This document shows, piece after piece, positions 11,873 to 21,713 of a stretch of DNA of 64,000 bases; the stretch's first letter is position 1, and each line of letters starts with the position of its first letter. A program made the position numbers and the translations under genes. The notes under the pieces are model-generated. The model was not told where the DNA came from and did not search any database. It was given only the letters and a program-made list of their open reading frames with translations. Origin of the DNA: Hygrophila difformis (lineage: Eukaryota > Streptophyta > Magnoliopsida > Lamiales > Acanthaceae); NCBI GenBank assembly GCA_030278955.1, contig JAOANR010000011.1, positions 49,835,417 through 49,899,416 on the forward strand, read 5' to 3'.

Positions 11873-13431
11873 TTCCTGTGCATAAAAATATTTTCTTGAT
11901 TAATTATAATAAGTACTATATTTATTTCTTAATTTGTGAGCCACTGAATTATTGGGCTTGTACATTAGTTATCCCAAAAAATAGTTCACTTCACAATCTA
12001 TAAATAAAAAATTTACAACAATAAAAAACAAATCAACAATTTACAAACTACTCCGATTGATTCAAATCTCCCAACCTACAAGAATAAATCATTTTTATTA
12101 AAATCCTCCAATAACATCCATATTCCCAAATCGACAACAAGGTAACCAACATCCACCACTTCCTTAAGTCACAATCCTTCAATTAAATCATCAAGACCCA
12201 ATCTCTTAAAAATCCAATACTTACAAGTCCAAATTGTTCAACCAAATCAAATATCGATTTTTTCAGTTTAACTCATTAACTCCAACAATATTAAATAATC
12301 AAGAATTCAACTTATACAAAATCCTCCAAGGATACCAAATCAACTACATTAGCACTAGGATTCAAGAATACCCATAAAATTCATTCTCAACCTTTGAATA
12401 CTTAAAATCTTCAACAAGTTATCCAACAAACCCAACTATAAGCAATTAGCATTGCCCAACAATTAATCAACAATTGGTTAATAGAATCCAACAAAACCGA
12501 GAACATGCAGCAAAACAAGAAAATAATCCCTTCAACACTACACTACCACTGCCGCCCATCCCCTCTCACAGCCACCACCACCATCTGCCATCACCACAAC
12601 CACAATCACCACCACCACTACCACACCCATCGGAGGCAGTAGCAGCGGCGCCACCACCGATGCACAGCCCTGCCACAGCGCCACCGCGCGCTGTGGCGTC
12701 ACCAACAGTCCAAGGCGTCTCCTCCGACCTCCCTATGGCCAGGGCCGATAGCCCTAGCTCGTCCCGTCGCCGCCGGGACGACGACGATGCAGCCGCTGCT
12801 CCACCTCCAGCGAATTGATGAACGAGGAAGAAGAACGACAGAAAAAGAAAATGGAGAAAAACTAGGGAGAAGAACCATTACCTTGATTTATGCTAGAGTT
12901 GAGCTTGGAGTTCCCAATCATGGAGTCTTCTTCTTCCCTCTTCTCAAACCCGTCGGCCCTTCTCCGCATTCCCAAATCCCAATTTCAATGGCCCTTATTG
13001 TGCCCAAGCCCCAAGTGAGACAAAATTCCCAATATAAGGTCCAAGGGCTATTATGCAAATTAATATTCACAAATTGATCCCCAAACTATTTTAATAATCA
13101 AAACTCTTCCTTGTTAACTTCAATTTGGGGTTGGACCAATTATATCACCACCTTGGACTTGTTAAAAAAAATTGTGGTTTATCATCTATAAGCTCAATTA
13201 TTATTATTTTAATCCAATAAATAATAATACCATAAGGTAGAACCTATTTATAAAGTATAACTCATATGTGTAAATAATTAATAATCCTCATCCCTTCACA
13301 CCAAATAAAGTTTCAACAATGGATCTATTATTCCAACTGATCTAATTACTATCACCGTCAATGCCCAGTTTAAATCAATGTAATCAATTCATTATCCATA
13401 TTGAATCCCATTCCTCCAACTTTTATCAACA
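11873..13431. other. Intergenic DNA with a GC-rich low-complexity tract
   Basis: No supported gene. From about 12540 to 12830 the sequence becomes rich in CCA, CAC and GCC triplets, producing His/Pro/Ala-rich ORFs of simple composition without domains. Read on the minus strand, 13080 to 12540 looks like a GC-rich transcript leader with Gly/Val-type triplets. It may be part of an old transposon or a non-coding leader. Confidence 0.4.
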
Positions 13432-13929
13432 TTAGTATTTTTTGTCCACGCTCTGCGCACGGCCGATATTTTTTTTTCTTTTTTAATAAATAAACTGAAT
13501 AATTTTTTAAATTAATTAACAAAATAAATTTATATCAAATACATCCATATTTTTACCCCAATATAAGTATACCCTTACTAAATTTTAAAAGTCTAAAATA
13601 CATCCACATTTTTACTCCAATATAAGTATAAAATGCTAAGTAATAAATTAATAAAAGAAAAACAAATGAATTGAAGTGCAAGATACATCAATGTCTTATC
13701 CCAATAAAATTGTTCGAATATAAAATAAAATTTAAAACCAAGCTAAAAAGATAATAATCATGGCCATGAGCCACCGTGTCATCCATTAGTCACCATGTTT
13801 CCATTAGATGTGCATATTTAAAATAACTAATAAGCTGAATTTTTATTATTTAAATACAATGACAAAAATTTAAAAAAAATTATATTGACTTTATCTTTCT
13901 TTATTTTTTTTCAGTGGCATTTAGATTGT

Positions 13930-16224
13930 TTCCAAACTCACCTGATCATTTCCATCCATTTGCTCATCACCATCATCAACATCAATGCTGGCCATTGGAT
14001 TTACAGCTAACTGATTTATTCTTTTTAGTCAGGTCGTGTTAACAGATTTGACTGTATCAGGTGTCTTCGACGTATTTGGTGTTATGGACTGTGATGATGG
14101 ATGCTATTCAAATATGTTTATAATACATCAACTCTATATTTGTCACAATACATAAATAGGCAAATAGCAAACGAATAATGCAAATCTACAATTACCTGGG
14201 AGATCTTGCTTCCTGAACTGATATCATCCTTATCAAGGCATTCAAATACTTTCTGGATGTCTACTAAGAATATTGAGTTGAACCCTTTTCCACGTTCTCC
14301 TCATTGATGGAAATAATTAAACCAAACTTATTCCCTATAAAAGTCTTCAAAATAGGTGAGAACTCGGCACCCTTTCCCTCCTAATAAAAAATAGAAGTTT
14401 GTTAATAAAGAAATAAATAAATTCAGAAGGTATTGGGGTTAGGGGAATCACTGCTCAATAATAAAATTTTGGTATGAAAATTGATTCTATTATTGAATAT
14501 AAAATCTTTCTTTGATCAAATATATGATGTATTTCATGTAATCTTTCCTCACTTTTAGACATACCTTTTTCCTGATCATCCAGTATGTCATAAGCATTCA
14601 TTTGAATTATTTGTTCAACTTCCCTGCTGCCTAAAATGAAGGCAGCACTTTCAGTTTCATCTCCAGCAAACATACACAACCTCATCCTAAAAAAAAAATA
14701 AAATACATACAATTTTAAATTGATTGAATATATTTTAAAAGCAATGCTACTAATAAACTGAAAAATCATAGTTTCACTTACATCATATCAGGGAAGGGTA
14801 TAGTTCTATTGCATTTGTTGCATTTTGATTTATCATTGATCTTCTCCACCTCTTCTCGACATGAGCTACAAACTTCGTAGCAGCATTCTTTTGATTTCTT
14901 TACGTTTCGCACTGTCACTTGGCATGTAACTTCTTTCTGTGTTACTAGACAATTTATTTCAGTTGACTTATACTGTATTTAAGCCTATTAGATTAAAGAA
15001 TACTTTAAATTTTATACTTCCTCCGTTTTTTAATAAAGTTTACGTTTGCATAGTAATTACTATTTATTGAGTAGATTTAATTCAACTTTTTAACACAATT
15101 ATATAAGATAAAATATAGTCAAGTGAGATCTTGTTGGATTCGTCTAATCATATAGATTTAGAATATCAAATTTTTATAATTTTCACTTGTATAAATTTTG
15201 AGATATTAAGCATTAAAAATGTGTATTGGATTGCGTGAAAACATGAAGTGTAAACTTTAAAAAAAAACGGAGAAGTAATACTTTAATATAGGTAGAGTCC
15301 AGTTTTCTTACCTCAAGAACGGTCTTCACATCGGTTTGTTGGACGTCTTTTCCAGGTAACTGATTTATGTTGAAACCTGATTGAGTTACCCTACAATATA
15401 AAATCAAAATATCATTAAAAAGACATTAAAATGAACATTTTAATGTATGTATAAGTATGTTTAATACACATGGTTTAAATATGATACACATTTTCAACAG
15501 TACCTCTTCCTCATGTTTTCCACGCTACGATGATCGTAGTTTATGTAGAACGGGTGGCGTGGACATTTGAGACACATGGCTCACTTATTAAATTTTTGTA
15601 AAAAGAAAAATATTAGAATTATTAAATTAACAATCAGTAATAATTTTTGGTAATTCATATGGATTGTGATGTCAAACTTTGATACCTCTATACTCAGTAA
15701 CTCTGCAACTGGACATGATGACAATGATTGTATCATCAATAACTTTATCTAACTATGTGGAAAAATCTTTAGCCAACTTGTCCCATAGAGTTACTTTGAT
15801 AGAAATATTGAGCAAGATTTACATGTTAAAAAATTATCTTACGGATTGCAACTAATAAATTATGTATATATTGTTAATGTTATAAGCTACAAAAGCAATA
15901 CCTCCCATCTGTAAGGGCGAACCTAAAAGTAGATTAATCAACTCAATTTTTATTTGGCTTGCGCTGGAGATCATCTCTATCATGGAGCATACCTATAATA
16001 TTTGTAGTTAATCATGTTAGTTGACATAATTATAATACAATAGTAATATAAAATACAATTATTACTTTTTTCCATATACATATCAGTTTGTTGGCCTCAG
16101 GCTTAATCAATTTTTCTACATCTCCAAGGTCAAAGAAATCGAACTGCATTTTCCGTATTGTCGTTAAGTCATCAGGAATTGGAACTACTGTAGTATAGTT
16201 TGTGAACCGAATTTGGTTGTCCAA
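13930..16224 (-). pseudogene. Replication protein A 70 kDa subunit-like gene, degraded
   Basis: Minus-strand exon-like pieces follow the RPA1 order. They are: an OB-fold segment with TNYTTVVPIPDD and FDFFDLGDVEKLI (16080-16224); RFALTDG (about 15905-15935); VTLWDKLAKDFST followed by an in-frame TAG (15690-15800); FYINYDHRSVENMRKR (15490-15570); a zinc-ribbon piece with CSSC and CNKC pairs (14780-14940); RLCMFAGDETESAAFIL (14470-14690); and FIGNKFGLIISINEENV (14300-14385). RPA1 binds single-stranded DNA. Stops between recognisable blocks and a MITE inside suggest a dead copy. Some stops could be intronic, so a transcript would be needed to exclude a working gene. Confidence 0.62.
15017..15275. 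mobile_element. Stowaway-like MITE inside the RPA1-like locus
   Basis: Termini CTTCCTCCGTTTTTTAATAA and AAAAAAACGGAGAAG, with TA on both sides (15015-15016, 15276-15277) and the common core. It inserted into the RPA1-like remains and so is younger than them. Confidence 0.7.
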
Positions 16225-16493
16225 GTTCGTGCATCTGAAGGGATCCTTGCCACAGTCTCTGACGACAGAAGTTTGGATAGAGTAGATTCATCATTCTTTA
16301 AAAGTGTTCTATGTGGCATGCTTAATATCCCGCTATATAAAGGCTTGCATCCTATCATTCTGTTAGGACATAATTTGACAGTTAAAATTTATTATGCTAA
16401 TCACTATATCAGTATTATAATATAGGAGCTACTTCTGTAGAGATGATTATGTAGGAAATTAGTATATAATCACCTTGTCATGGTTGCGGAAGA

Positions 16494-16658
16494 AAAAACA
16501 TAGTTAAGTGAGATCTTGTTAGATTCGTCTATACTTATAGTTTTAGAATATCAACTTTTTATAATTTTTTATTGTACACAATTTAAGTAATTAATCATTG
16601 AAAATGTGTATCAGCATGTGTGTCTGTATGAAATGGTGCAAATCCAAAAAATGGAGGT
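16494..16658. mobile_element. Truncated Stowaway-like MITE
   Basis: Only the core (GATCTTGTTAGATTCGTCTA) and the right end (AAAAAATGGAGG) remain. The left terminus is missing. It lies just outside the proposed Helitron 5' end. Confidence 0.5.
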
Positions 16659-17031
16659 AATAGTATAACCCTAATGTTTCTTAGGGAGTTAGGGTCACGA
16701 ACTCAGGATAGTTTTTTAAGAGAACTCAAAATAGTTTGAGTTTAGAGTAGGTCTATTAAATTCATTCATTGGTACGAAAAAGAAATAAATTAAATATCTG
16801 GTCGGTTCTTGGGTATAAAAACTTTACTCATTTGGGAAAATTAATTAATTTTGAATTTAATTTGAAAAAAATTAAATTAAATTAAATTAAATTATTACTC
16901 GTTTGAATTTGTTGATTAGAGAGAAAAGGAAAGGCCCGCCGGCCCAACCCGTTTGAACGCCCATTTGGGTAAAACTCATTTGGGCCTGTTCTTAAACTAT
17001 CTTCAAAATCTAAGTCCGTCCATTTGGGTAA

Positions 17032-17677
17032 TTTTTTTTTTTTTTGGAGAAATGGAGGGCCGAAGCAAAATGAAACATAGTGAAAATGAAACAAGCGAAA
17101 AGACTCAGGAAAGAGCCCAAACAGACAAAGAAAGACCACCAAAAGAGATAGGCCAGACAGCCCAGCCAGAAAGGCCCAGAAACAGGCCCAATACAATAAT
17201 AAACAAGCCCAGGTCAAAACAAAGAGACCCAAAGAAAAACCAAATACAGAGGCTGCGAACTGATGCCAAAGCAGCAGCGGAAATCCCAGAGCGTAAATCA
17301 CCCCAAAATCAACAGCGGCGGAAAGGAAATCAGAAATGGCGAACTGAAACCTAAAGCCGAATTGCCCCCAAATCGCAGCAGCGGCGAAGGGAAAGCAGTC
17401 GCCAAAACGAGATAGAATACAGGAATGGCACAAAGCCAAAGGCGTCTTCAACATCAGATTAATATACAGAGACCATGAGTAGTACTACCGGCCGGAGATC
17501 CCTTCCAACACACTCTGCCACGCCGAAGTGGTTTTGCTGCAGGTAATGTCTTCAACTCCCCTATAGTATCGCGCTATTCCACACTCCTCATGGGGGCAGG
17601 CTGGATGCTCGGTCCCTCGGTTCCTCTAGCGGATTGCCTGAAGGGCGAGGGTTGTGGTCCGGAGGTCTTCCCCGCGC
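17032..17677 (-). mobile_element. Retroposed poly(A)-tailed segment (LINE-like 3' part)
   Basis: On the minus strand this 646-base block ends in about a dozen A residues (the T run at 17032-17045) and is bounded by TGGGTAA on both sides (17025-17031, 17678-17684). Short target duplications plus a poly(A) tail indicate target-primed reverse transcription. It holds a hydrophobic minus-strand frame (about 16882-17454) that runs out through the tail into the flank, so that frame is not a gene. I recognise no reverse transcriptase. It may be a 5'-truncated LINE or a retroposed transcript. Confidence 0.55.
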
Positions 17678-17851
17678 TGGGTAAACTTATTTTGAATTCG
17701 AATAGGTGTTAGTTTAATGGGATTATTAAATATCAATAGAGAGAGCTCTTATAAAACACGCATTCATTCAAATACAGATTAAAAATATCAATAGATGCCA
17801 GATGAAAAAGGAAAAAAAAAACTTATTACAATTGAAATATAAATAATCAAA

Positions 17852-18024
17852 GGGATTGAAACTTGACCCAAGTGATCAAGCTCCCTGACTCTTAACCTTC
17901 AGGTTGAGGGTTCGATTTCCACCCTGGATCCCATATTCCTACCATTTGTCCCTTTGTAATTGCGTGGCATGAGCCCCACAATTGATTTCCTAGACTGTAT
18001 AGGTTGTTAAGTAAAAATATATAT
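17852..18024 (+). mobile_element. tRNA-derived SINE
   Basis: The 5' part has an A-box-like TGACCCAAGTGATCAAG and a B-box GGGTTCGATTTCC about 45 bases later, spaced as in tRNA promoters for RNA polymerase III. The element ends in an A/TA-rich tail. The 9-base target duplication ATAATCAAA flanks it (17843-17851, 18025-18033). At 173 bases it fits a short plant SINE and is not a tRNA gene, since the acceptor stem cannot close. Confidence 0.65.
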
Positions 18025-18270
18025 ATAATCAAACAATTAATTTGGTGGGATTAACCAATAATAGCAACCGAAGCTAACCGCATATTTGGTATCCCATTGG
18101 CTTTTAATAACAAAACCCAAACCTGCACATGAGCGCATCACATGCTTTTAAAAAAAAAAATCGAAAGAAAAAGTCTTGAGTCTTTCTTTCAGGCTTTTCT
18201 ATAAATTTATTTCTCATATGTCACAATATTTTTTTTAAATGCTTTAATATTGTAGTAGTATTCACAAGAG

Positions 18271-18805
18271 CATAGTTGTTAAGATCCCGATCCTGATCTT
18301 AGGATCTTACGATTTTACGATCACACCTCTCTAAAACGATCCCGATCCTTGTAGGATCTTAAAATTCGTAAGATCCCGATCCTGGTAGTAGAATGTTACG
18401 ATCTTATAGTCATACTCCCTCAAACGCTTCTACGATCTTACGATCTTACCCTCTTAAACGCATAAAATTTTTGTAGTATTTTATAATTTGGGATCAAAAT
18501 AACTTGTTTCTTTTAATTTTAAACTTAAGAGCTTGTATTCCTTATATATGATGTGTAAAAAAACATAATATGTATGTATGTGGAAATATTTTATGTTTGA
18601 TTGTGATATTTTTGTATGGTATTGTATTAATTAACTTGCAAGATTCATAAATACACAAAATAATGCTTTTACTTGTCAGTATGCATAACTGGGTTTATCT
18701 ATTATTGCAATTTCATAAGATCTTAGGATCCCGATTCAATCCTGCGATCCCGATCTTGCAAAGAGAAAAACGATCCTATATAGGAACCCGATCTTAACAA
18801 CCTTG
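18271..18805. mobile_element. hAT-type MITE with GATCCCGATC repeats
   Basis: The ends CATAGTTGTTAAGATC and GATCTTAACAACCTTG are inverted repeats. The element is flanked by the exact 8-base duplication CACAAGAG (18263-18270, 18806-18813), diagnostic of hAT insertion. Near both ends the words GATCCCGATC, TTACGATC and TAGGATC recur many times, like the subterminal motifs that bind hAT transposase. No coding sequence; 535 bases. Confidence 0.72.
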
Positions 18806-18813
18806 CACAAGAG

Positions 18814-19666
18814 GACAAGGTTATAAGTATTTATTAAAGAAAAATTATAATATATTCCTAGGCTGAAATTTAATAATGAATGGTCTTCTTGTTATGGCAG
18901 CTGCCAAGTTGATGCTTTCCTTCAACCCCACTCCTTATTAGTATTTATTAAATTCAACTGTGCTTCAATTATTATACATCTTCTTTCATTTTACAATTTA
19001 CTGTTTTTAATCATTAAAATTTAAATCCTTCTGTCACATAATAACTCAAAATCATTATACAATATTGCAATGCATAAATCTGCATCTTATAAATCATTTA
19101 AAATATATATATAAATGTATTATATAATTTATTTTACTTTTACTTTTTTATAGATTCAACAATAATAATTTTTTTCTTTAAGAGAAATTATTTTTTAAAA
19201 AATATTATATAATTAAAATTATAAATAACTTTTTCACATTTTAAATGTTACATAGTTAAACAAAAAGCACTCAAAAATTAAATAATGTATATTTTATGTA
19301 ATATTATGTATTTTAAGTAAATTCCTTAAATATATCATTTAAATTTCTTATACTGTATAACATAAAAATAAAATAAAATAAAATTTAAGCATTTTAAAAA
19401 GGCATAAAATGATTGTTGTTGAAAATAAATATTTTAGTTTATGATCTATATGACTATATCTATATATCTATAGCATGGGATGTTTCGTAATATTTTAGTT
19501 TATGATCTATATGGCTCTATTTCATTATATTTCATCCATATCCCAATTCCATTCATTTAATACGCTTTTTGTGTCAATAACATAACAGATGTCATTTCTA
19601 GTCTAATCTCTTTATATTTCTTTTCTATACATGGAAAGTTCAAAAATCATCATATAATAATCCAGA
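18814..19666. other. Intergenic DNA, no gene seen
   Basis: Very AT-rich, with homopolymer runs and TATCTATA microsatellite-like words around 19450-19475. I see nothing coding. Confidence 0.5.
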
Positions 19667-19897
19667 CTACCTCCGTAATTTAAAAATTCTAATGATTTCA
19701 CATAATTCAGTATATATTTTTAAAAAGTAATATTTTAAATTTTATAAAAGAAAAAATTATAAAACTATTTGACTTGAGTACTAGACCAATCTAACATTTC
19801 ACTTGACTATGTTTTATCTTATATAATGTGAATATGTTAAAAAGTCAAATTAGAGTTACACAGTGCATAGTGTTTACTATGCAAATATTAGTATTAA
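19667..19897. mobile_element. Stowaway-like MITE lacking its right end
   Basis: It starts CTACCTCCGTAATTT and contains an inverted core but no closing GGAGG terminus. The next Stowaway copy begins where that end should be. Confidence 0.58.
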
Positions 19898-19899
19898 TA

Positions 19900-20173
19900 C
19901 TTCCTCCGTTCTCCAATAAATGTTACATTTGGAAAAATGACACTATTCACAAATGTACTTTAACTTAAAGTTTTATAATAGTTATACAAGTTAAAATATA
20001 GCCAAGTGAGATCTTGTTAGATTCGTCTCGTCGAGTAGTTTTTAAATATCGAACTTTTAAAATTTATACTTATACCGAAATTGAGTTATTAATGATTTAA
20101 AATGTGCGTTGGACTGCGTGCACTGTGAGTCCGTTTGAATTTTTAGAAAACGGAGAGTAAATTATAGAGGAAG
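19900..20173. mobile_element. Stowaway-like MITE
   Basis: It starts CTTCCTCCGTTCTCCAATAA and ends with two GGAG-type motifs (AACGGAGAG and AGAGGAAG), with TA on both sides (19898-19899, 20174-20175). It ends about 40 bases before the Athila 5' LTR. Confidence 0.66.
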
Positions 20174-20215
20174 TATATATGGAATAAAAAAAAGAATTTA
20201 AGTTAGTTAATATTC

Positions 20216-21619
20216 TGATAATGTGAATTTGTGCTTGATAATGATATATATTTTGGATGATTTTATGGTGGTTTTGGTACCTCTTTACTCTTGTTGTGTT
20301 TGTTTTGTTGTTTGTAGGAAAATGGCATGGCAATGGAAAATTTTGAGCAAAGTGGAAAAGAAAGAAATAGACATGCAACCATGACTTCCCTAGTCATGGC
20401 CATGGCTAGGTAGAAGACCCAAGTCCATGTGCCCAAGTCATTACATAATTGAAGATAGGGACCATGCACAAGAGTAGGAGAAGAAAAAGAAGGAAAAGAA
20501 CAAAAATAATAGGAGAAGAAAAAAAGAGAAAAGAACAAAGATTGAAAGGGACATTTGAACTAAAAAGCAAGAAGAAAAAGAAGAAGAGGAGGGAGAGGAC
20601 GGAAGAAACTAACAAGAAAAGAAAGAAAGAAAAGGAGAGGAGAAAAAGAAGAAGAAGAAAGAAAGAAGAAAAGAAGGAGGAAGAAAGAAGAAGAAGAAAG
20701 AAGGAGAGGAGGCCAAATCAAGTTCTCATCTTTCATATTCACAATTTGGTTGTATCTCTTCTTTACTTTTGTTTGCTCTTCTATGGATTTAGAGTAGTTT
20801 TTCATTTTCTCTAGTTTAAAGACTTGATTAAGAATGGCTTTGGAATTTGTGAGATGATGTAATGTGTGAACTATGAAACTTGATGTTTGTTGATATTTAT
20901 GCAATTCCTATATTTAGGGTTGATGATTATTAATTTGGATGAATGTTTTTGGATCCAAATGTTTGTCTAGATTAATAGTTGAATGCCAATTTAATTTGGG
21001 TATCCGTAATTGTACTTGAATTGAATAGGTGGCAACCGGGTTGATTAGTTCCTTCCCGGGGAATTGTGTAATCAAATTGGAAATTACTCCGCGTAGGTAG
21101 TAATTGGTTTGAATCGGGCTTTTCTAAATTCTAATGCAATTGAACAATATTTTCTATGGGCGTACCTAGAAATGTTGATTTGATTAGGGATAATTAACGG
21201 GCGTACCTTAATTGTCTAATCTGTAAGGAAAAGTTGGTTGTCTAAGCGGACCTGACAACTATAACCGGTTTATTAACTTGTATCATGTTTATGCATCAAT
21301 GATCTATTCCAATTGCCATTCCAAATCATTCTTTGAACTAGAGGCTTTTAATTCCATAAGTTAAAATCCAATATTTTTAATCTTGTGCTCTTGAACTCAT
21401 CTTGGTATTTACTTGCTTGTGTATTTCTTTATTTTCTTAATTTTAATATCATAATCTTGTGACAATGCTAAAACCCCCCTTTATAACTATTGTATATATT
21501 ATGAAAATGTTGCAATCCAATCCCTGAGGACTCGACCCTTGTCACTGCTATACTATATCTATTTTGTACTTGGTGACATTGGAATCAATTTAATTTTGCA
21601 GCTACACGACAAGCTGTCA
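20216..21619 (+). repeat. Athila 5' LTR
   Basis: Starts TGATAATG and ends AAGCTGTCA (TG...CA). Almost identical to 32236-33639. It contains a purine-only run of 99 bases (20614-20712). The Lys/Arg-rich and Leu/Phe-rich ORFs on the two strands of this run are products of that composition and not genes. Confidence 0.95.
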
Positions 21620-21624
21620 AATTT

Positions 21625-21642
21625 TGGCGCCGTTGCCGGGGA
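21625..21642 (+). other. Primer-binding site (tRNA-Asp)
   Basis: TGGCGCCGTTGCCGGGGA begins five bases after the 5' LTR. It is the exact complement of the 3' end of plant tRNA-Asp including CCA, as far as I know that tRNA. It primes minus-strand DNA synthesis. Confidence 0.85.
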
Positions 21643-21713
21643 TTGGCGTTCAACTACTACATTCTGTGATATTTTTTTTATCTTTTTAGTTTTAATTGGT
21701 ATTTTCCTTGTTT

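Larger units (their letters stand above)
13432..16443 (-). mobile_element. Probable non-autonomous Helitron carrying RPA1-like remains
   Basis: Read on the minus strand the 3' end is a GC-rich imperfect hairpin (13446-13463, CCGTGCGC and GCGTGG arms) followed by a short A-rich stretch and CTAA, then host T. That fits the Helitron rule of a hairpin plus terminal CTRR inserted between A and T. The proposed 5' end is TCTCTACAGAAG, preceded by host A at 16444. Between them lie fragments of an RPA1-like gene; plant Helitrons often carry such genes. No Rep/helicase is present, so it would need help in trans. A Stowaway MITE sits inside. The 3' end is better supported than the 5' end. Confidence 0.48.

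Noticed and set aside
12474..13077. His/Pro/Ala-rich ORFs
   Set aside because: Simple-sequence composition, no family, and continuation into low-complexity flank.
16882..17454. 190-residue hydrophobic minus-strand ORF
   Set aside because: Runs through the poly(A) tail of a retroposed segment into its flank; no ATG context or family.
17852..18024. tRNA gene
   Set aside because: A- and B-boxes are present but there is no acceptor or anticodon stem, and target duplications plus an A-rich tail show a SINE. The same applies to 42968-43077.
20449..20904. ORFs rich in Lys/Arg/Glu (plus) and Leu/Ser/Phe (minus) in the LTR
   Set aside because: They come from the GA-rich tract, recur unchanged in the other LTR at 32469-32924, and have no domain.
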